DNA of 64,000 nt from Porphyromonas sp. oral taxon 275 (GTDB taxonomy: Bacteria > Bacteroidota > Bacteroidia > Bacteroidales > Porphyromonadaceae): NCBI RefSeq assembly GCF_018127745.1, contig NZ_CP072333.1:1-64000 (forward strand), written 5' to 3'. Numbering within the stretch: the first letter of the stretch is position 1; each line of letters starts with the position of its first letter. A program made the translations under genes and the position numbers. The notes below the pieces were generated by a model that worked only from the letters and a program-made list of their open reading frames with translations, was not told the DNA's origin and did not search any database. Shown piece after piece: positions 28,287-36,454 of this stretch.

Positions 28287-29729
28287 TTACTTCTTGGCGC
28301 AAGCATCGAGGAGCACCTTGACGGTCTCGATCTCGAGGCTGTGTGCAGCACCCGTGTTGCCGATCGTACCGCTCATGTAGGCTACCTGCGTGTCCTCCTT
28401 GATGAGGCCAGAGGCGATGAAGCTCTTGATGCCAGCAGCCAGACGCTCGCACTCGCAGTTGGTCTCGCCAGCGTAGTGCGCCGTCACGCCGTAGCTGAGG
28501 GCCAGCTGACGGGAGAGCGTAGCATCGTAGCAGACAGCGCAGACGGGTACCGTAGCACGGAAGCTCGAGAGGTAGCGCGCCGTACGGCCAGAGAAGCTGT
28601 CGGTGATGATGGCCTCGGTGTTGATGTCGCGGACGCTACGTACAGCCTGCTTGGCCAGGAAGGCCGTCGTGGTGCTGACTTCCTTGGAGTAGGGCACTTC
28701 ATCGTCGTAGTTGAGCGCCAGGTCAGCCTCTGCCTTGCGTACGATACGCGCCATGGTCTGTACAGCCTCGAGGGGGTACTTACCGTTGGCCGTTTCGCCC
28801 GAGAGCATGACGGCGTCGGTGCGGTAGTAGACGGCGTTGGCGATGTCGCTGACCTCTGCGCGGGTGGGCAGGGGATTGTCGATCATCGTGTGGAGCATCT
28901 GCGTAGCGACGATGACGGGCTTCTTGGCATCGACACACTTCTTGATGATCATGCGCTGGATGCCGGGCACTTCTTCTGCGGGGACTTCGATAGCGAGGTC
29001 ACCGCGAGCGATCATGATACCGGCGCAGTTCTCGATGATCTCATCGATGTTGTCGACACCTTCCTGGTTCTCGATCTTGGCGATGATCTGAACCTTGCTC
29101 TGGTACTCGTCGAGGATCGTCTGGATCTCAGCGATGTCCTTCTTGTTGCGGACGAAGGAGTGCGCGATGAAGTCGATGTCGTGATTCTTGAGGCAGTGCA
29201 GGATGTTGTTGCGGTCCTTCTCGGTCAGCGAGGGCAGGTCGATGCGGACGCCGGGGACGTTGACACTCTTGCGGCTGCCGAGCTTACCGTTGTTCTGGCA
29301 GGTAGCGAAGAGCTTGTCGCCTTCCTTCTTCTCTACGTCGAAGGCAAGGGCACCGTCGTCGACGAGGATACGTGCGCCGACGGGGACATCCTTAACGAAG
29401 TTCACGTAGTTGACATTGATCGTCTCGTTGTTGGTCTTAGCCTCGGGGTTCGCCATGAAGACGACCTTATCCCCAGCCTTGAACTCGCGCTTGACCTCGG
29501 AGTCCCCTTCGAGGACGGTCGTACGTACCTCGGGACCCTTGGTGTCGAGCAGGACTGCTACGTTGGGCGAGACAGCGCGCGTGTTGTTGATGACGCGCGA
29601 GATGCCTTCGAAATTCATGTGTGCCGTGTTCATACGCACGACATTGACACCAGCCTCTACGAGGGGACGGATAAACTCTACGTCACAACGCAGGTCGGAG
29701 ATGGTGGCTACGATCTTAGTTCTCTTCAT
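28287..29729 (-). CDS. pyk: Pyruvate kinase
   Basis: A 480-residue glycolytic enzyme that makes ATP and pyruvate from phosphoenolpyruvate. The start MKRTKIVATISDLRCD, the substrate region VRMNTAHMNFEG (Asn/Ala variant of the usual RxNxSHG), LLDTKGPEVRT, IIAKIENQEGV near 213, the signature GIMIARGDLAIEVP near 236 and SDIANAVYYRTDAVMLSGETA near 287 identify it. Arg-Met-Asn-Thr-Ala replaces the common RxNFSH, which is seen in Bacteroidetes members. It lies 44 bp after aroQ with no box between them, so it is probably read from the aroQ promoter. Confidence 0.95.
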   Translation of the reverse strand: MKRTKIVATISDLRCDVEFIRPLVEAGVNVVRMNTAHMNFEGISRVINNTRAVSPNVAVLLDTKGPEVRTTVLEGDSEVKREFKAGDKVVFMANPEAKTNNETINVNYVNFVKDVPVGARILVDDGALAFDVEKKEGDKLFATCQNNGKLGSRKSVNVPGVRIDLPSLTEKDRNNILHCLKNHDIDFIAHSFVRNKKDIAEIQTILDEYQSKVQIIAKIENQEGVDNIDEIIENCAGIMIARGDLAIEVPAEEVPGIQRMIIKKCVDAKKPVIVATQMLHTMIDNPLPTRAEVSDIANAVYYRTDAVMLSGETANGKYPLEAVQTMARIVRKAEADLALNYDDEVPYSKEVSTTTAFLAKQAVRSVRDINTEAIITDSFSGRTARYLSSFRATVPVCAVCYDATLSRQLALSYGVTAHYAGETNCECERLAAGIKSFIASGLIKEDTQVAYMSGTIGNTGAAHSLEIETVKVLLDACAKK

Positions 29730-29773
29730 AATTCCTATATAATATATGGGTTTGCTGTGGCTGTGCTGTGCCC

Positions 29774-30214
29774 TTAGGCTCTAGGGCTAAGTAGCGGGAT
29801 GAGGGCCTCGATACCGAGGCGGTAGACATCCATGCCGAGTCCCGTGATGACCCCACGACAGGCGGGGGCGATGAGGGAGCTCTGGCGTATGGGCTCGCGC
29901 TGATAGACTTGCGAGAGGTGCACCTCGATCGCGGGGAGCTCGGTCGCGCGCAGGGCGTCAGCTAGGGCTAGGGAGGTGTGGGTATAGGCGCCAGCGTTGA
30001 GTACGATGCCCGAGACATGCTGATCCTGGAGCTCGTAGAGGCGCTCTATGAGGCTGCCCTCATGGTGGGACTGGAAGTAGGTCAAGCGAAGGCGCTCGTC
30101 GTAAGCCGTGTGAAGGCGCTCCAGGCAATCCTCCATCGTCTCTCGACCATAGATAGCAGGTTCCCGCAGCCCTAGCCTAGCGAGGTTAGGGCCGTTAATG
30201 ATCTCTATCCACAT
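29774..30214 (-). CDS. aroQ: 3-dehydroquinate dehydratase, type II
   Basis: A 146-residue enzyme for the third step of the shikimate pathway. It shows IINGPNLARLGLREPAIYG at the N-terminus, FQSHHEGSLIERLY near 48 (the type II FQSNxEGxLI), GIVLNAGAYTHTSLAL near 68 and EVHLSQVYQREPIRQSSLIA near 92 with the active-site lid. The usual Asn of FQSN is His here. ATG 30214 gives the family start; an in-frame ATG at 30238 adds eight residues that overlap the promoter leader. Operon with pyk. Confidence 0.92.
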   Translation of the reverse strand: MWIEIINGPNLARLGLREPAIYGRETMEDCLERLHTAYDERLRLTYFQSHHEGSLIERLYELQDQHVSGIVLNAGAYTHTSLALADALRATELPAIEVHLSQVYQREPIRQSSLIAPACRGVITGLGMDVYRLGIEALIPLLSPRA

Positions 30215-30246
30215 CAGTTCCTTCGAGACGGTATCCATTGACTTCT

Positions 30247-30262
30247 TATCTTTGCAAAGATA
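30247..30262. promoter_or_regulatory. Back-to-back divergent -7 elements of aroQ and xerD
   Basis: TATCTTTGCAAAGATA: a 16-bp perfect palindrome made of two abutting perfect -7 boxes, plus strand 30247-30254 for xerD and minus strand 30255-30262 for aroQ. Leaders would be about 25 nt (xerD) and 34 nt (aroQ). Confidence 0.7.
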
Positions 30263-30285
30263 ATTAAAAATAAGCAGCCCCTATA

Positions 30286-31191
30286 GTGTCACAGGATCTA
30301 CGCGCTAAGTACCTCGGCTACCTACGCTTCGAGCTCAGCCTCTCGGACAATACCTGCGCTGCCTATCTGGCAGATGTAGACAAGCTCCTCGGGTGGATGG
30401 AGCGTGAAGCGCTACCGCTGGAGCAGCTCGACTACAGCCAGCTCCAGCACTTCGTCGCCCAGCTCTATGACCTAGGCATACACCCTAATTCGATCGCCCG
30501 CGTCATCTCGGGCGTGCGGAGCTTCGGCCGCTGGCTGGAGCTGGAGGGCTACGTCGCAGCCGACCCCACGACGCTGCTTGAGGTGCCGCGCAAGGGGCGC
30601 TACCTGCCCACCGTGCTTACGACCGAGGAGGTCGACCGCATCATCGAGGCCGCACGCAGCCGAGGCGGCATCGAGGGCCTGCGCAATGCCGCCTTCATCG
30701 AGCTCCTCTTCAGCTGCGGGCTACGCGTGAGCGAAGCCTGCCACCTACGCTTCGCCGACACCTTCCTCGACGAGGGCTACATACGCGTGCTGGGCAAGGG
30801 GAGCAAGCAGCGTCTGGTACCGCTGAGCGACTCCGCCATCCGTGAGCTGCGGCGCTATCTGGTGCATCCCGACCGCCCGACGCCCAAGCGCGGCGAGGAG
30901 GAGTACATCTTCCTAAGCGCCCGTGGCAAGGCCATCTCGCGCATCACGGTCTTCGTCTACATCAAGGAGGCCGCGGCCGCGGCGGGCGTCGAGAAGAACA
31001 TCAGCCCGCACACCTTCCGCCACAGCTTCGCCACGGCGCTGCTGGAGGGCGGCGCAGGGCTCCAAGCCATCCAGCTGCTCCTCGGGCATGAGGATGTCGC
31101 CACCACGGAGATCTACACCCATATCGACCGCACGCGTCTGCGCGAGCAGGTCGAGCGCTACCACCCGCGCAACCAGCAGCCCAAGGACTAA
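30286..31191 (+). CDS. xerD: Tyrosine recombinase XerD/XerC
   Basis: A 301-residue recombinase for resolving chromosome dimers at dif. It has an N-terminal SAM-like DNA-binding domain (1-100) and the catalytic domain with FSCGLRVSEACHL (first Arg, near 148), HTFRHSFATALLEGG (His, Arg near 243), LLGHEDVATTEIYTHI (His and catalytic Tyr near 275). Length is that of housekeeping XerC/D. Start codon is GTG at 30286. No second gene follows, so it is not part of an integron or integrative element. Confidence 0.9.
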   Translation: MSQDLRAKYLGYLRFELSLSDNTCAAYLADVDKLLGWMEREALPLEQLDYSQLQHFVAQLYDLGIHPNSIARVISGVRSFGRWLELEGYVAADPTTLLEVPRKGRYLPTVLTTEEVDRIIEAARSRGGIEGLRNAAFIELLFSCGLRVSEACHLRFADTFLDEGYIRVLGKGSKQRLVPLSDSAIRELRRYLVHPDRPTPKRGEEEYIFLSARGKAISRITVFVYIKEAAAAAGVEKNISPHTFRHSFATALLEGGAGLQAIQLLLGHEDVATTEIYTHIDRTRLREQVERYHPRNQQPKD

Positions 31192-31473
31192 GCCCGCCAC
31201 GGGGCACATCCCCGCCCGTCTCACAAGGCTACCCTCCTCACTGGCTCCACTGCCCTCTCCCTCCCTTAGCAGCGCGACCAAAACCCTATCCAAGCCTTGC
31301 GCCACCTCTTTGCGAAGTCATTCCCTTACTAGGGCGAAGTGCATGCAGCGCCTCGCCTTAGCCTGCGGCGTCTATCCTTCGGCCTCCCCCGCATCTTCCC
31401 CTTCGCCTCTCCCGCCCCAAGGCGCGATCCAGCTCCCATAATTGTGGGGGCTCCGTCCAACCTATCCTTCAGC

Positions 31474-31562
31474 TTGCTGACCGATAACCCTCGCGGCGCT
31501 GACTGACGTCCTTCAGCTCGCCGATAGGCGTCCTTCAGAGAGCTGACTGCTATCCCTCAGCT
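31474..31562. repeat. Four-unit GAGGGATATC repeat, locus D
   Basis: Four units, read here mostly in the CTGACTG orientation (CTGACTGACGTCCTTCAG, CTGACTGCTATCCCTCAG). The gap 31192-31735 shows no gene. Confidence 0.7.
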
Positions 31563-31735
31563 CCGCTGGGGCTAGGTCGCAGCGAAGCCCCGCCCTTAGC
31601 CCATCCTCCCCTCCGGCCGAGCCGCGCCGAGTACTCCGCCGCTGGGTAGCCCCGTCGCTCCTTAGAGAGAGCCTGCAGTCTGCTCCCTGCTGGGCGTGAG
31701 TGAAGGGTGCAGGGAAGGGGCTTTTTTGCCTGTGA

Positions 31736-31767
31736 TTTGGAGGCACGCGAAATAGTTCTTATCTTTG
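31736..31767 (+). promoter_or_regulatory. Promoter of the tRNA-Arg pair
   Basis: TTTG (31736-31739), 20 bp, TATCTTTG (31760-31767): a full Bacteroidetes -33/-7 promoter, 38 bp before the first tRNA. Confidence 0.85.
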
Positions 31768-31805
31768 CACTCGCAAAGCATAAACGCGGCCTTGCATTAA
31801 GGATT

Positions 31806-31879
31806 GGCTCCGTAGCTCAACTGAATAGAGCATCTGACTACGGATCAGAAGGTTACAGGTTTGAATCCTGTCGGAGTCA
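31806..31879 (+). tRNA. tRNA-Arg (ACG), first copy
   Basis: 74-nt cloverleaf, acceptor GGCTCCG/CGGAGTC, anticodon stem CTGA/TCAG with loop CTACGGA (ACG). Confidence 0.95.
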
Positions 31880-31913
31880 CTCTCCTAGTGTCGGGACGCC
31901 CTGCCGAGCAAAG

Positions 31914-31987
31914 GGTTCCGTAGCTCAACTGAATAGAGCATCTGACTACGGATCAGAAGGTTACAGGTTTGAATCCTGTCGGGATCA
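31914..31987 (+). tRNA. tRNA-Arg (ACG), second copy
   Basis: Same as the copy 34 bp upstream except in the acceptor stem, GGTTCCG/CGGGATC, which still pairs with G-U wobbles. Confidence 0.95.
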
Positions 31988-31989
31988 CT

Positions 31990-32023
31990 AGCGACCCCAG
32001 TCACGAGCGTGGCTGGGGTCGCT
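31990..32023 (+). terminator. Terminator of the tRNA-Arg pair
   Basis: Stem AGCGACCCCAGTCAC/GTGGCTGGGGTCGCT (one G-T pair), loop GAGC, followed by TTTTGT. Confidence 0.85.
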
Positions 32024-32159
32024 TTTGTGTTATTTCTGTGCTTGCCCCTCTAGGCTCCTCTTACCTTATATAGGCTGCCGGTCCCGCGGTGGATATGCTT
32101 GCCATATGCTCCCCGTGGAACAGAGGCGTAGCATAGCTGGGGGATTAAAATTCAAGGGA

Positions 32160-32191
32160 TTTGACTATTTTTAACCTTTGTTGTATCTTTG
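32160..32191 (+). promoter_or_regulatory. Promoter of fimbrillin-like operon 1
   Basis: TTTG (32160-32163), 20 bp, TATCTTTG (32184-32191). The 16-mer TTTGTTGTATCTTTGT around the -7 box is shared exactly with the promoter of operon 2. It leaves a leader of about 240 nt before ATG 32439. Confidence 0.8.
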
Positions 32192-32438
32192 TGAGCAAGG
32201 GGGCAGAGTGGGGGTTCTTTGGGACACTAACCTCGATGGGCTTATAGACGCTAGGCTCACTGCTCCAGTCTGTCTGTATAGCTTGTGCTGCACCTAAGCT
32301 CTAAAATAGTATAGGGCGCAGCAATTTCTCGCTACAATGTACCCTCTGCTTCGAGGGGCACAAATGCTAATGCCGCGTGCGTTTGATAGGTTACGCGGAG
32401 AATTTATTAACAACATAAGAACAAAAAGGAAGAACAGT

Positions 32439-33605
32439 ATGAAGAAACTCATGCTAATTATGGCTGGGGCTCTGGTCTCGCTCTCTGCTTGCTCGAAGAG
32501 CGCTGATGAGCCTGTAGCACAGCCGCAGAATCAAAATACCGCAGAGCAGGAAACGATCACGCTCCACATTGAAGGCGAGCGCGAGGATGTCGTCGTCAAG
32601 GACCAGGAAGGTCGTGCTCTGAATCTCAAGGCAACCATCGGAGGCCCTCATAACGAGCTGCTCAAGGGCGTTACGGTCGAGGATTCGGAGGACGTCCCAG
32701 GCGTTATCTACCTCTATAATGATAAGGGCTTTAAGAATTCTGAGTCTGTCAATGGCCTCGCTCGCCAAGTCACCTTCAAGGTGAAGGGGAATAAGGTGAC
32801 CTTCTACGGGAAGCTCGCTACGGGTCGTCTTCAGCCAGGGGACCTTCCCTTCAATAAGGCAAGCATTTACCTCGGTGGGTACATCAAGGACCAGTCCATC
32901 GAGAAGCCTGGGATCGTCGATACTCGTGGAGGCGGGGTGTACTACTCCTTCCCTCATAAAGCTCTACGCACGGAGCCTGGGATGGATCTCTCCAAGCTTT
33001 ATCCCCTGTTCACCAGCTACAATGTAGATGTCAATCCAGGGACTAAGAAAGGGGCTCGCGACTACTACAGCACGGGGCACCGCTTCAGGCTCTATGGCCA
33101 GTTCGTATCCGTCCGCTGCCGTATGACCAACGGGCGAAGCGTCGAGGCTCGATATAATGGCTTCGCTGTACGAGGCTATGGTATCCTGGGCTTACGACTG
33201 GATGCTCCTGCTCCTAATGCCAAAGCTAACCTCAATAATCGTCCCGTCCTCCGCGTAGCGGTGGCCTCTAGTGGCAGTAAGGAAGGGACCTTCGTAGGCT
33301 TCAGTGATAGTAAGACCTATTACATCAAGGGTAATGGTGAGGCTCCCTATCTGAATAGAGGGGACGATCAGAAGAGCAAGTCGGATGCAGCCTATACGCT
33401 CTATCTCTTCCCCGGGGTCGAGCCCTATGGGGGGATCCGCATGGCCTATGGCAATGTGCGTACGAATATCTTCCTGAGCCAGGGCAGCTACCAGAACCGT
33501 CCCTACTACTGGGGCCTTGATGAGGCCGGTAAGGAAATAGGCCGTCGCGTGAAGGACACTACCCCTGGGAAGTTCCACAACATCCTTCTGGTAGTCGGTA
33601 AGTAG
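32439..33605 (+). CDS. Fimbrillin-like lipoprotein 1
   Basis: A 388-residue lipoprotein: signal MKKLMLIMAGALVSLSAC with lipid Cys18, then a Gln/Asn-rich linker (AQPQNQNTAEQE). The mature part begins ITLHIEGEREDVVVKDQEGR and has an IGGP motif, both like fimbrillin-family surface proteins of Bacteroidales, followed by beta-rich sequence. It shares signal, linker, the GGP motif, long leader and downstream small gene with the lipoprotein at 37515, so the two are paralogs. The reading frame is open from 32337, but ATG 32439 gives the signal peptide. Role as fimbrial subunit or other surface protein is inferred. Confidence 0.65.
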   Translation: MKKLMLIMAGALVSLSACSKSADEPVAQPQNQNTAEQETITLHIEGEREDVVVKDQEGRALNLKATIGGPHNELLKGVTVEDSEDVPGVIYLYNDKGFKNSESVNGLARQVTFKVKGNKVTFYGKLATGRLQPGDLPFNKASIYLGGYIKDQSIEKPGIVDTRGGGVYYSFPHKALRTEPGMDLSKLYPLFTSYNVDVNPGTKKGARDYYSTGHRFRLYGQFVSVRCRMTNGRSVEARYNGFAVRGYGILGLRLDAPAPNAKANLNNRPVLRVAVASSGSKEGTFVGFSDSKTYYIKGNGEAPYLNRGDDQKSKSDAAYTLYLFPGVEPYGGIRMAYGNVRTNIFLSQGSYQNRPYYWGLDEAGKEIGRRVKDTTPGKFHNILLVVGK

Positions 33606-33631
33606 TACGATAACGCAAAGAAGAACAGACG

Positions 33632-33790
33632 ATGAACAAGATACAGAAAGAGCTTTACCAGGCTCCCGAGCTCAGCAAGATCGAGCTCAACAACGACCTA
33701 AGCATCCTACTCTCCTTCTCTGTAGATGGCTCTATCGACCCCATTGAGGAGGGTGTAGAGGATACCTACTGGAGCGTCAATAATTGGTAG
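33632..33790 (+). CDS. Short Y-x-A-P peptide 1
   Basis: A 52-residue open frame starting 26 bp after lipoprotein 1: MNKIQKELYQAPELSKIELN... ending VNNW. It has no signal peptide. It aligns with the 64-residue product at 39038 over most of its length: Y-[QE]-A-P, then E-L, then L-[ST]-[IV]-L-xx-F-S, then an acidic stretch and an NW near the end. Such short acidic Y-x-x-P proteins are common in Bacteroidetes, but I know of no proven function. A terminator hairpin follows 60 bp later. Confidence 0.7.
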   Translation: MNKIQKELYQAPELSKIELNNDLSILLSFSVDGSIDPIEEGVEDTYWSVNNW

Positions 33791-33849
33791 GACGCGCTCT
33801 GTGTAGTCTACACAGATATCCCTCGCCTCGCTTGTGAGAGGCACCCGAT

Positions 33850-33895
33850 AGCGCCCACGCTGCTCCGAGTCACGGACTCGGGCAGCGTGGGCGCT
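33850..33895 (+). terminator. Terminator of operon 1 (shared hairpin)
   Basis: 14-bp stem AGCGCCCACGCTGC/GCAGCGTGGGCGCT with an inner CCGAGTC/GACTCGG stem. The same hairpin ends operon 2 at 39267-39312. Confidence 0.8.
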
Positions 33896-34080
33896 CTGCT
33901 TGGTGCCAGCCCCTTTGTAGGGGCGTCTGCCCTAGAAGCTTGGGGGTGCTCCCTGCCTGCCCCTAGGCTGTGCGCTGTGAGGCACTGCTGAGGAATATCG
34001 GTCGACGTATCGACAAGCTCTTCCTTCCAACAGAGCAAAAGGCCTCCGTCCCCATAAGGATCTCCACGATGTGCCCCACG

Positions 34081-34375
34081 GCCGCTTAAGGGGTCGCCCC
34101 TGTAGGGCTTCTTTGCCTGGAGGGCTGACTAACCCAGGGTTTGGTCGCCCTTGCAGGGCTACGCACCCTGGGCTCTGGGGAGGGGTCGCCCCTATAGGGG
34201 CTTGCGCGGCCATTGGGGTTTGCGGGGCGGTTGGGGGTTGCGCCGCCCCTGTAGGGCTTCTTTGCATGGGGGCTGACTAACCCAGGGTTTGGTCGCCCTT
34301 ACAGGGCTACGCACCCTGGGCTTTGGAAAGGGTCGCCCCTATAGGGGCTTGCGCGGCCGTCGGGGTAAGCCCGAC
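34081..34375 (+). repeat. REP-like array, plus orientation, 2 cores
   Basis: Two copies of a 40-bp palindromic core at 34133-34172 and 34281-34320. Each has an outer stem CCCAGGGT/ACCCTGGG and an inner stem GCCCT/AGGGC, and is followed by a second hairpin (GGTCGCCCCTATAGGGGC). A single degenerate GAGGAATATC unit lies just before the array at 33986-34007. Confidence 0.85.
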
Positions 34376-34479
34376 AGCCTTATAAGGGCGACCCCCAAAG
34401 CGGCTCTTTTAATGCTGTGTTGAGTGAGGTGAGGCATTACGATCTCGGTGATGCGCTCCTTGGCCAGTTGCCTGGCGGC

Positions 34480-34815
34480 TGGGTAAGCCCCAGCGGGGCG
34501 ACCCTTTCCAAAGCCCAGGGTGCGTAGCCCTGCAAGGGCGACCAAACCCTGGGTTAGTTCGTGCCGACAATCCCGAAGCCCTGCAGGGGCAACCCACGGA
34601 GCGGTCCTTATTCCACAGCACGGCCCTTTTACCCTTGTGTAGTGCGGGGTGAGGCATTACGATCTCGGAGGTTGCGCTCCTTGGCTAGTTGCCTGGCTGC
34701 GGGGCAAGCCCCAGCGGGGCGACCCTTTCCAGAGCCCAGGGTGCGTAGCCCTGCAAGGGCGACCAAACCCTGGGTTCGTCCGTGCCCACAATCCTAGAGC
34801 CCTGCAGGGGCGACC
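34480..34815 (-). repeat. REP-like array, minus orientation, 2 cores
   Basis: Cores at 34514-34553 and 34735-34774, inverted relative to the preceding array, each with companion hairpins GCCCCAGCGGGGC before and GCCCTGCAGGGGC after. Together with 34081-34375 they make an inverted pair. Confidence 0.85.
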
Positions 34816-34909
34816 CACAGGAGCGCACGTGCAGCCGTTCGCTGTGGGTTGTTTTATCCCTCAGTGCCCTCGGGGCAAAGAGCTTAGGGTGGGTGATCAC
34901 GATATTTAC

Positions 34910-34917
34910 TACCTTTG
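34910..34917 (+). promoter_or_regulatory. -7 promoter element of the tyrosine transposase
   Basis: TACCTTTG, 28 bp before ATG 34946. Confidence 0.7.
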
Positions 34918-34945
34918 ACAGGCACATCCTACGTCTAGTACCCTT

Positions 34946-35401
34946 ATGAGCCAATCATTAGCACCTATCTATATACACCTAGTCTTTCATGTGGCTAGTA
35001 GCTCACCCTTTGTTCGAAGAGAGGAGGAAGAACGGTTGCACCTCTACCTCCGCCCCTTGCTGGAGAGCTTGGATTGCAGTCCTATCGCTATAGGTGGCAT
35101 GCCCGACCACCTGCATCTCCTTTTTCGCCTGAGTAAGAATAAGGCCATCTCTGAAGTGGTGCGCGAGGTCAAGAGTAGCTCGGGGCGCTGGCTTAAGCGG
35201 TTAGACCCCTATTATGCGTCCTTTGCTTGGCAGGCAGGCTATGGGGCGTTCTCCGTGTCGGCCTCGGTCTTGGAGGCAACGCGCTGCTATGTGGTGCAGC
35301 AGAAGCAACACCACGAGCGCTGGACGACTGTGGAGGAGCTGAAGCGCCTCCTTGAGCTATATGGCGAGACCTATGACTTGCGCTACCTGCTTCGGGATTG
35401 A
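34946..35401 (+). CDS. REP-associated / IS200-type Y1 transposase (RAYT-like)
   Basis: A 151-residue HUH endonuclease of the Y1 transposase family. The start SQSLAPIYIHLVFHV is the first strand; GGMPDHLHLLFRLS near residue 50 holds the His-x-His metal site; EVVREVKSSSGRWLK near 72 and FAWQAGYGAFSVSAS near 92 follow, with the catalytic Tyr probably the Y in CYVVQQKQHH near 113. The frame is full length and has its own -7 box, so it looks active. It lies inside a cluster of palindromes in opposing orientations, with one core copy 60 bp after its stop codon, the setting known for RAYT genes and their REP sequences. No IS ends or TnpB gene are seen. Confidence 0.88.
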   Translation: MSQSLAPIYIHLVFHVASSSPFVRREEEERLHLYLRPLLESLDCSPIAIGGMPDHLHLLFRLSKNKAISEVVREVKSSSGRWLKRLDPYYASFAWQAGYGAFSVSASVLEATRCYVVQQKQHHERWTTVEELKRLLELYGETYDLRYLLRD

Positions 35402-35404
35402 GTA

Positions 35405-35565
35405 TCCCCAGGGTTTGGAAGGGTCGCCCCTGTAGGGCTTCTTTGTATGGAGGGCTGACTAACCCAGGGTTTGGTCGCCCTTGCAGGGCTACGCACCCTG
35501 GGCTTTGGAAAGGGTCGCCCCTATAGGGGCTTGCGCGGCCGTCGGGGTAAGCCTGACAGCCTTAT
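35405..35565 (+). repeat. REP-like element, plus orientation, 1 core
   Basis: Core at 35463-35502 with companion hairpins on both sides, starting directly after the transposase stop. Its surroundings (GTAGGGCTTCTTTG... GGAGGGCTGACTAA) match those of the 34133 and 34281 cores nearly base for base. Confidence 0.85.
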
Positions 35566-35779
35566 AAGGGCGACCCCCAAAGCGGCTCTTTCAATGCTGT
35601 GTTGAGTGAGGTGAGGTATTACGATCTCGGAGGTTGAGCTCCTTGGCTAGTTGTCCACTAGCTGCGGGGTAAGCCCCAGCGGGGCGACCCTTTCCAGAGC
35701 CCAGGGTGCGTAGCCCTGCAAGGGCGACCAAACCCTGGGTTCGCCCGTACCCACAATTCCGAAGCCCTGCAGGGGCGAC

Positions 35780-35890
35780 CCACAGCGCGGCTCTTTGCCA
35801 CAGCACGGCCCTTTCGCACAGCACGGCCCTTTTCCACAGCACGGCCCTTTTCCACAGAGCGGCCCTTTCCTATAGAGCGGCCTTTTTATC
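35780..35890. repeat. Tandem 18-19 bp repeat, about six units
   Basis: Units like CCACAGCACGGCCCTTTT follow one another between two REP cores; single units recur at 34610, 36080 and 36330, so the short repeat is part of the same spacer family. Confidence 0.75.
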
Positions 35891-36399
35891 CCGTGTAGTG
35901 CGGGGTAAGGTATTATGCCCCGATAGTCGAGCTCCTTGGCCAGTTGCCTGGCGGCGGGGCAAGCCCCAGCGGGGCGACCCTTTCCAGAGCCCAGGGTGCG
36001 TAGCCCTGCAAGGGCGACCAAACCCTGGGTTCGCCCGTGCCCACAATCCCGAAGCCCTGCAGGGGCGACCCACAGAGCGGCCCTTTCCCACAGAGCGGCC
36101 CTTTTATCCTTGTGTAGTGCGGGATAAGGTATTATGCCCCGATAGTCGAGCTCCTTGACCAGTTGCCTGGTGGCGGGGCAAGCCCCAGCGGGGCGACCCT
36201 TTCCAAAGCCCAGGGTGCGTAGCCCTGCAAGGGCGACCAAACCCTGGGTTCGTCCGTGTCCACAATCCCGAAGCCCTGCAGGGGCGACCCGCAGAGCGGC
36301 TCTTTGCCACAGTAGGCCCTTTTCCACAGAGCGGCCCTTCCCTATAGCACGGCCCTTTTATCCCGTGTAGTGCGGGGTGAGGTATTGCGATCTCGAAGG

Positions 36400-36454
36400 T
36401 TGCACTCCTTGTCCCGGAGGTTGCACTCCTTGTCCCGGAGGTTGCGCTCCTTGG
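36400..36454. repeat. Tandem 21-bp repeat
   Basis: Two exact copies of TTGCACTCCTTGTCCCGGAG plus G, then a partial third (TTGCGCTCCTTGG), inside a REP spacer. Confidence 0.75.

Noticed and set aside
28341..29777. 478-residue plus-strand frame opposite pyk
   Set aside because: Pyruvate kinase on the minus strand is unmistakable.
30286..31191. Integrase of a mobile element
   Set aside because: Length and motifs fit housekeeping XerC/D, and there are no element genes or attachment repeats beside it.
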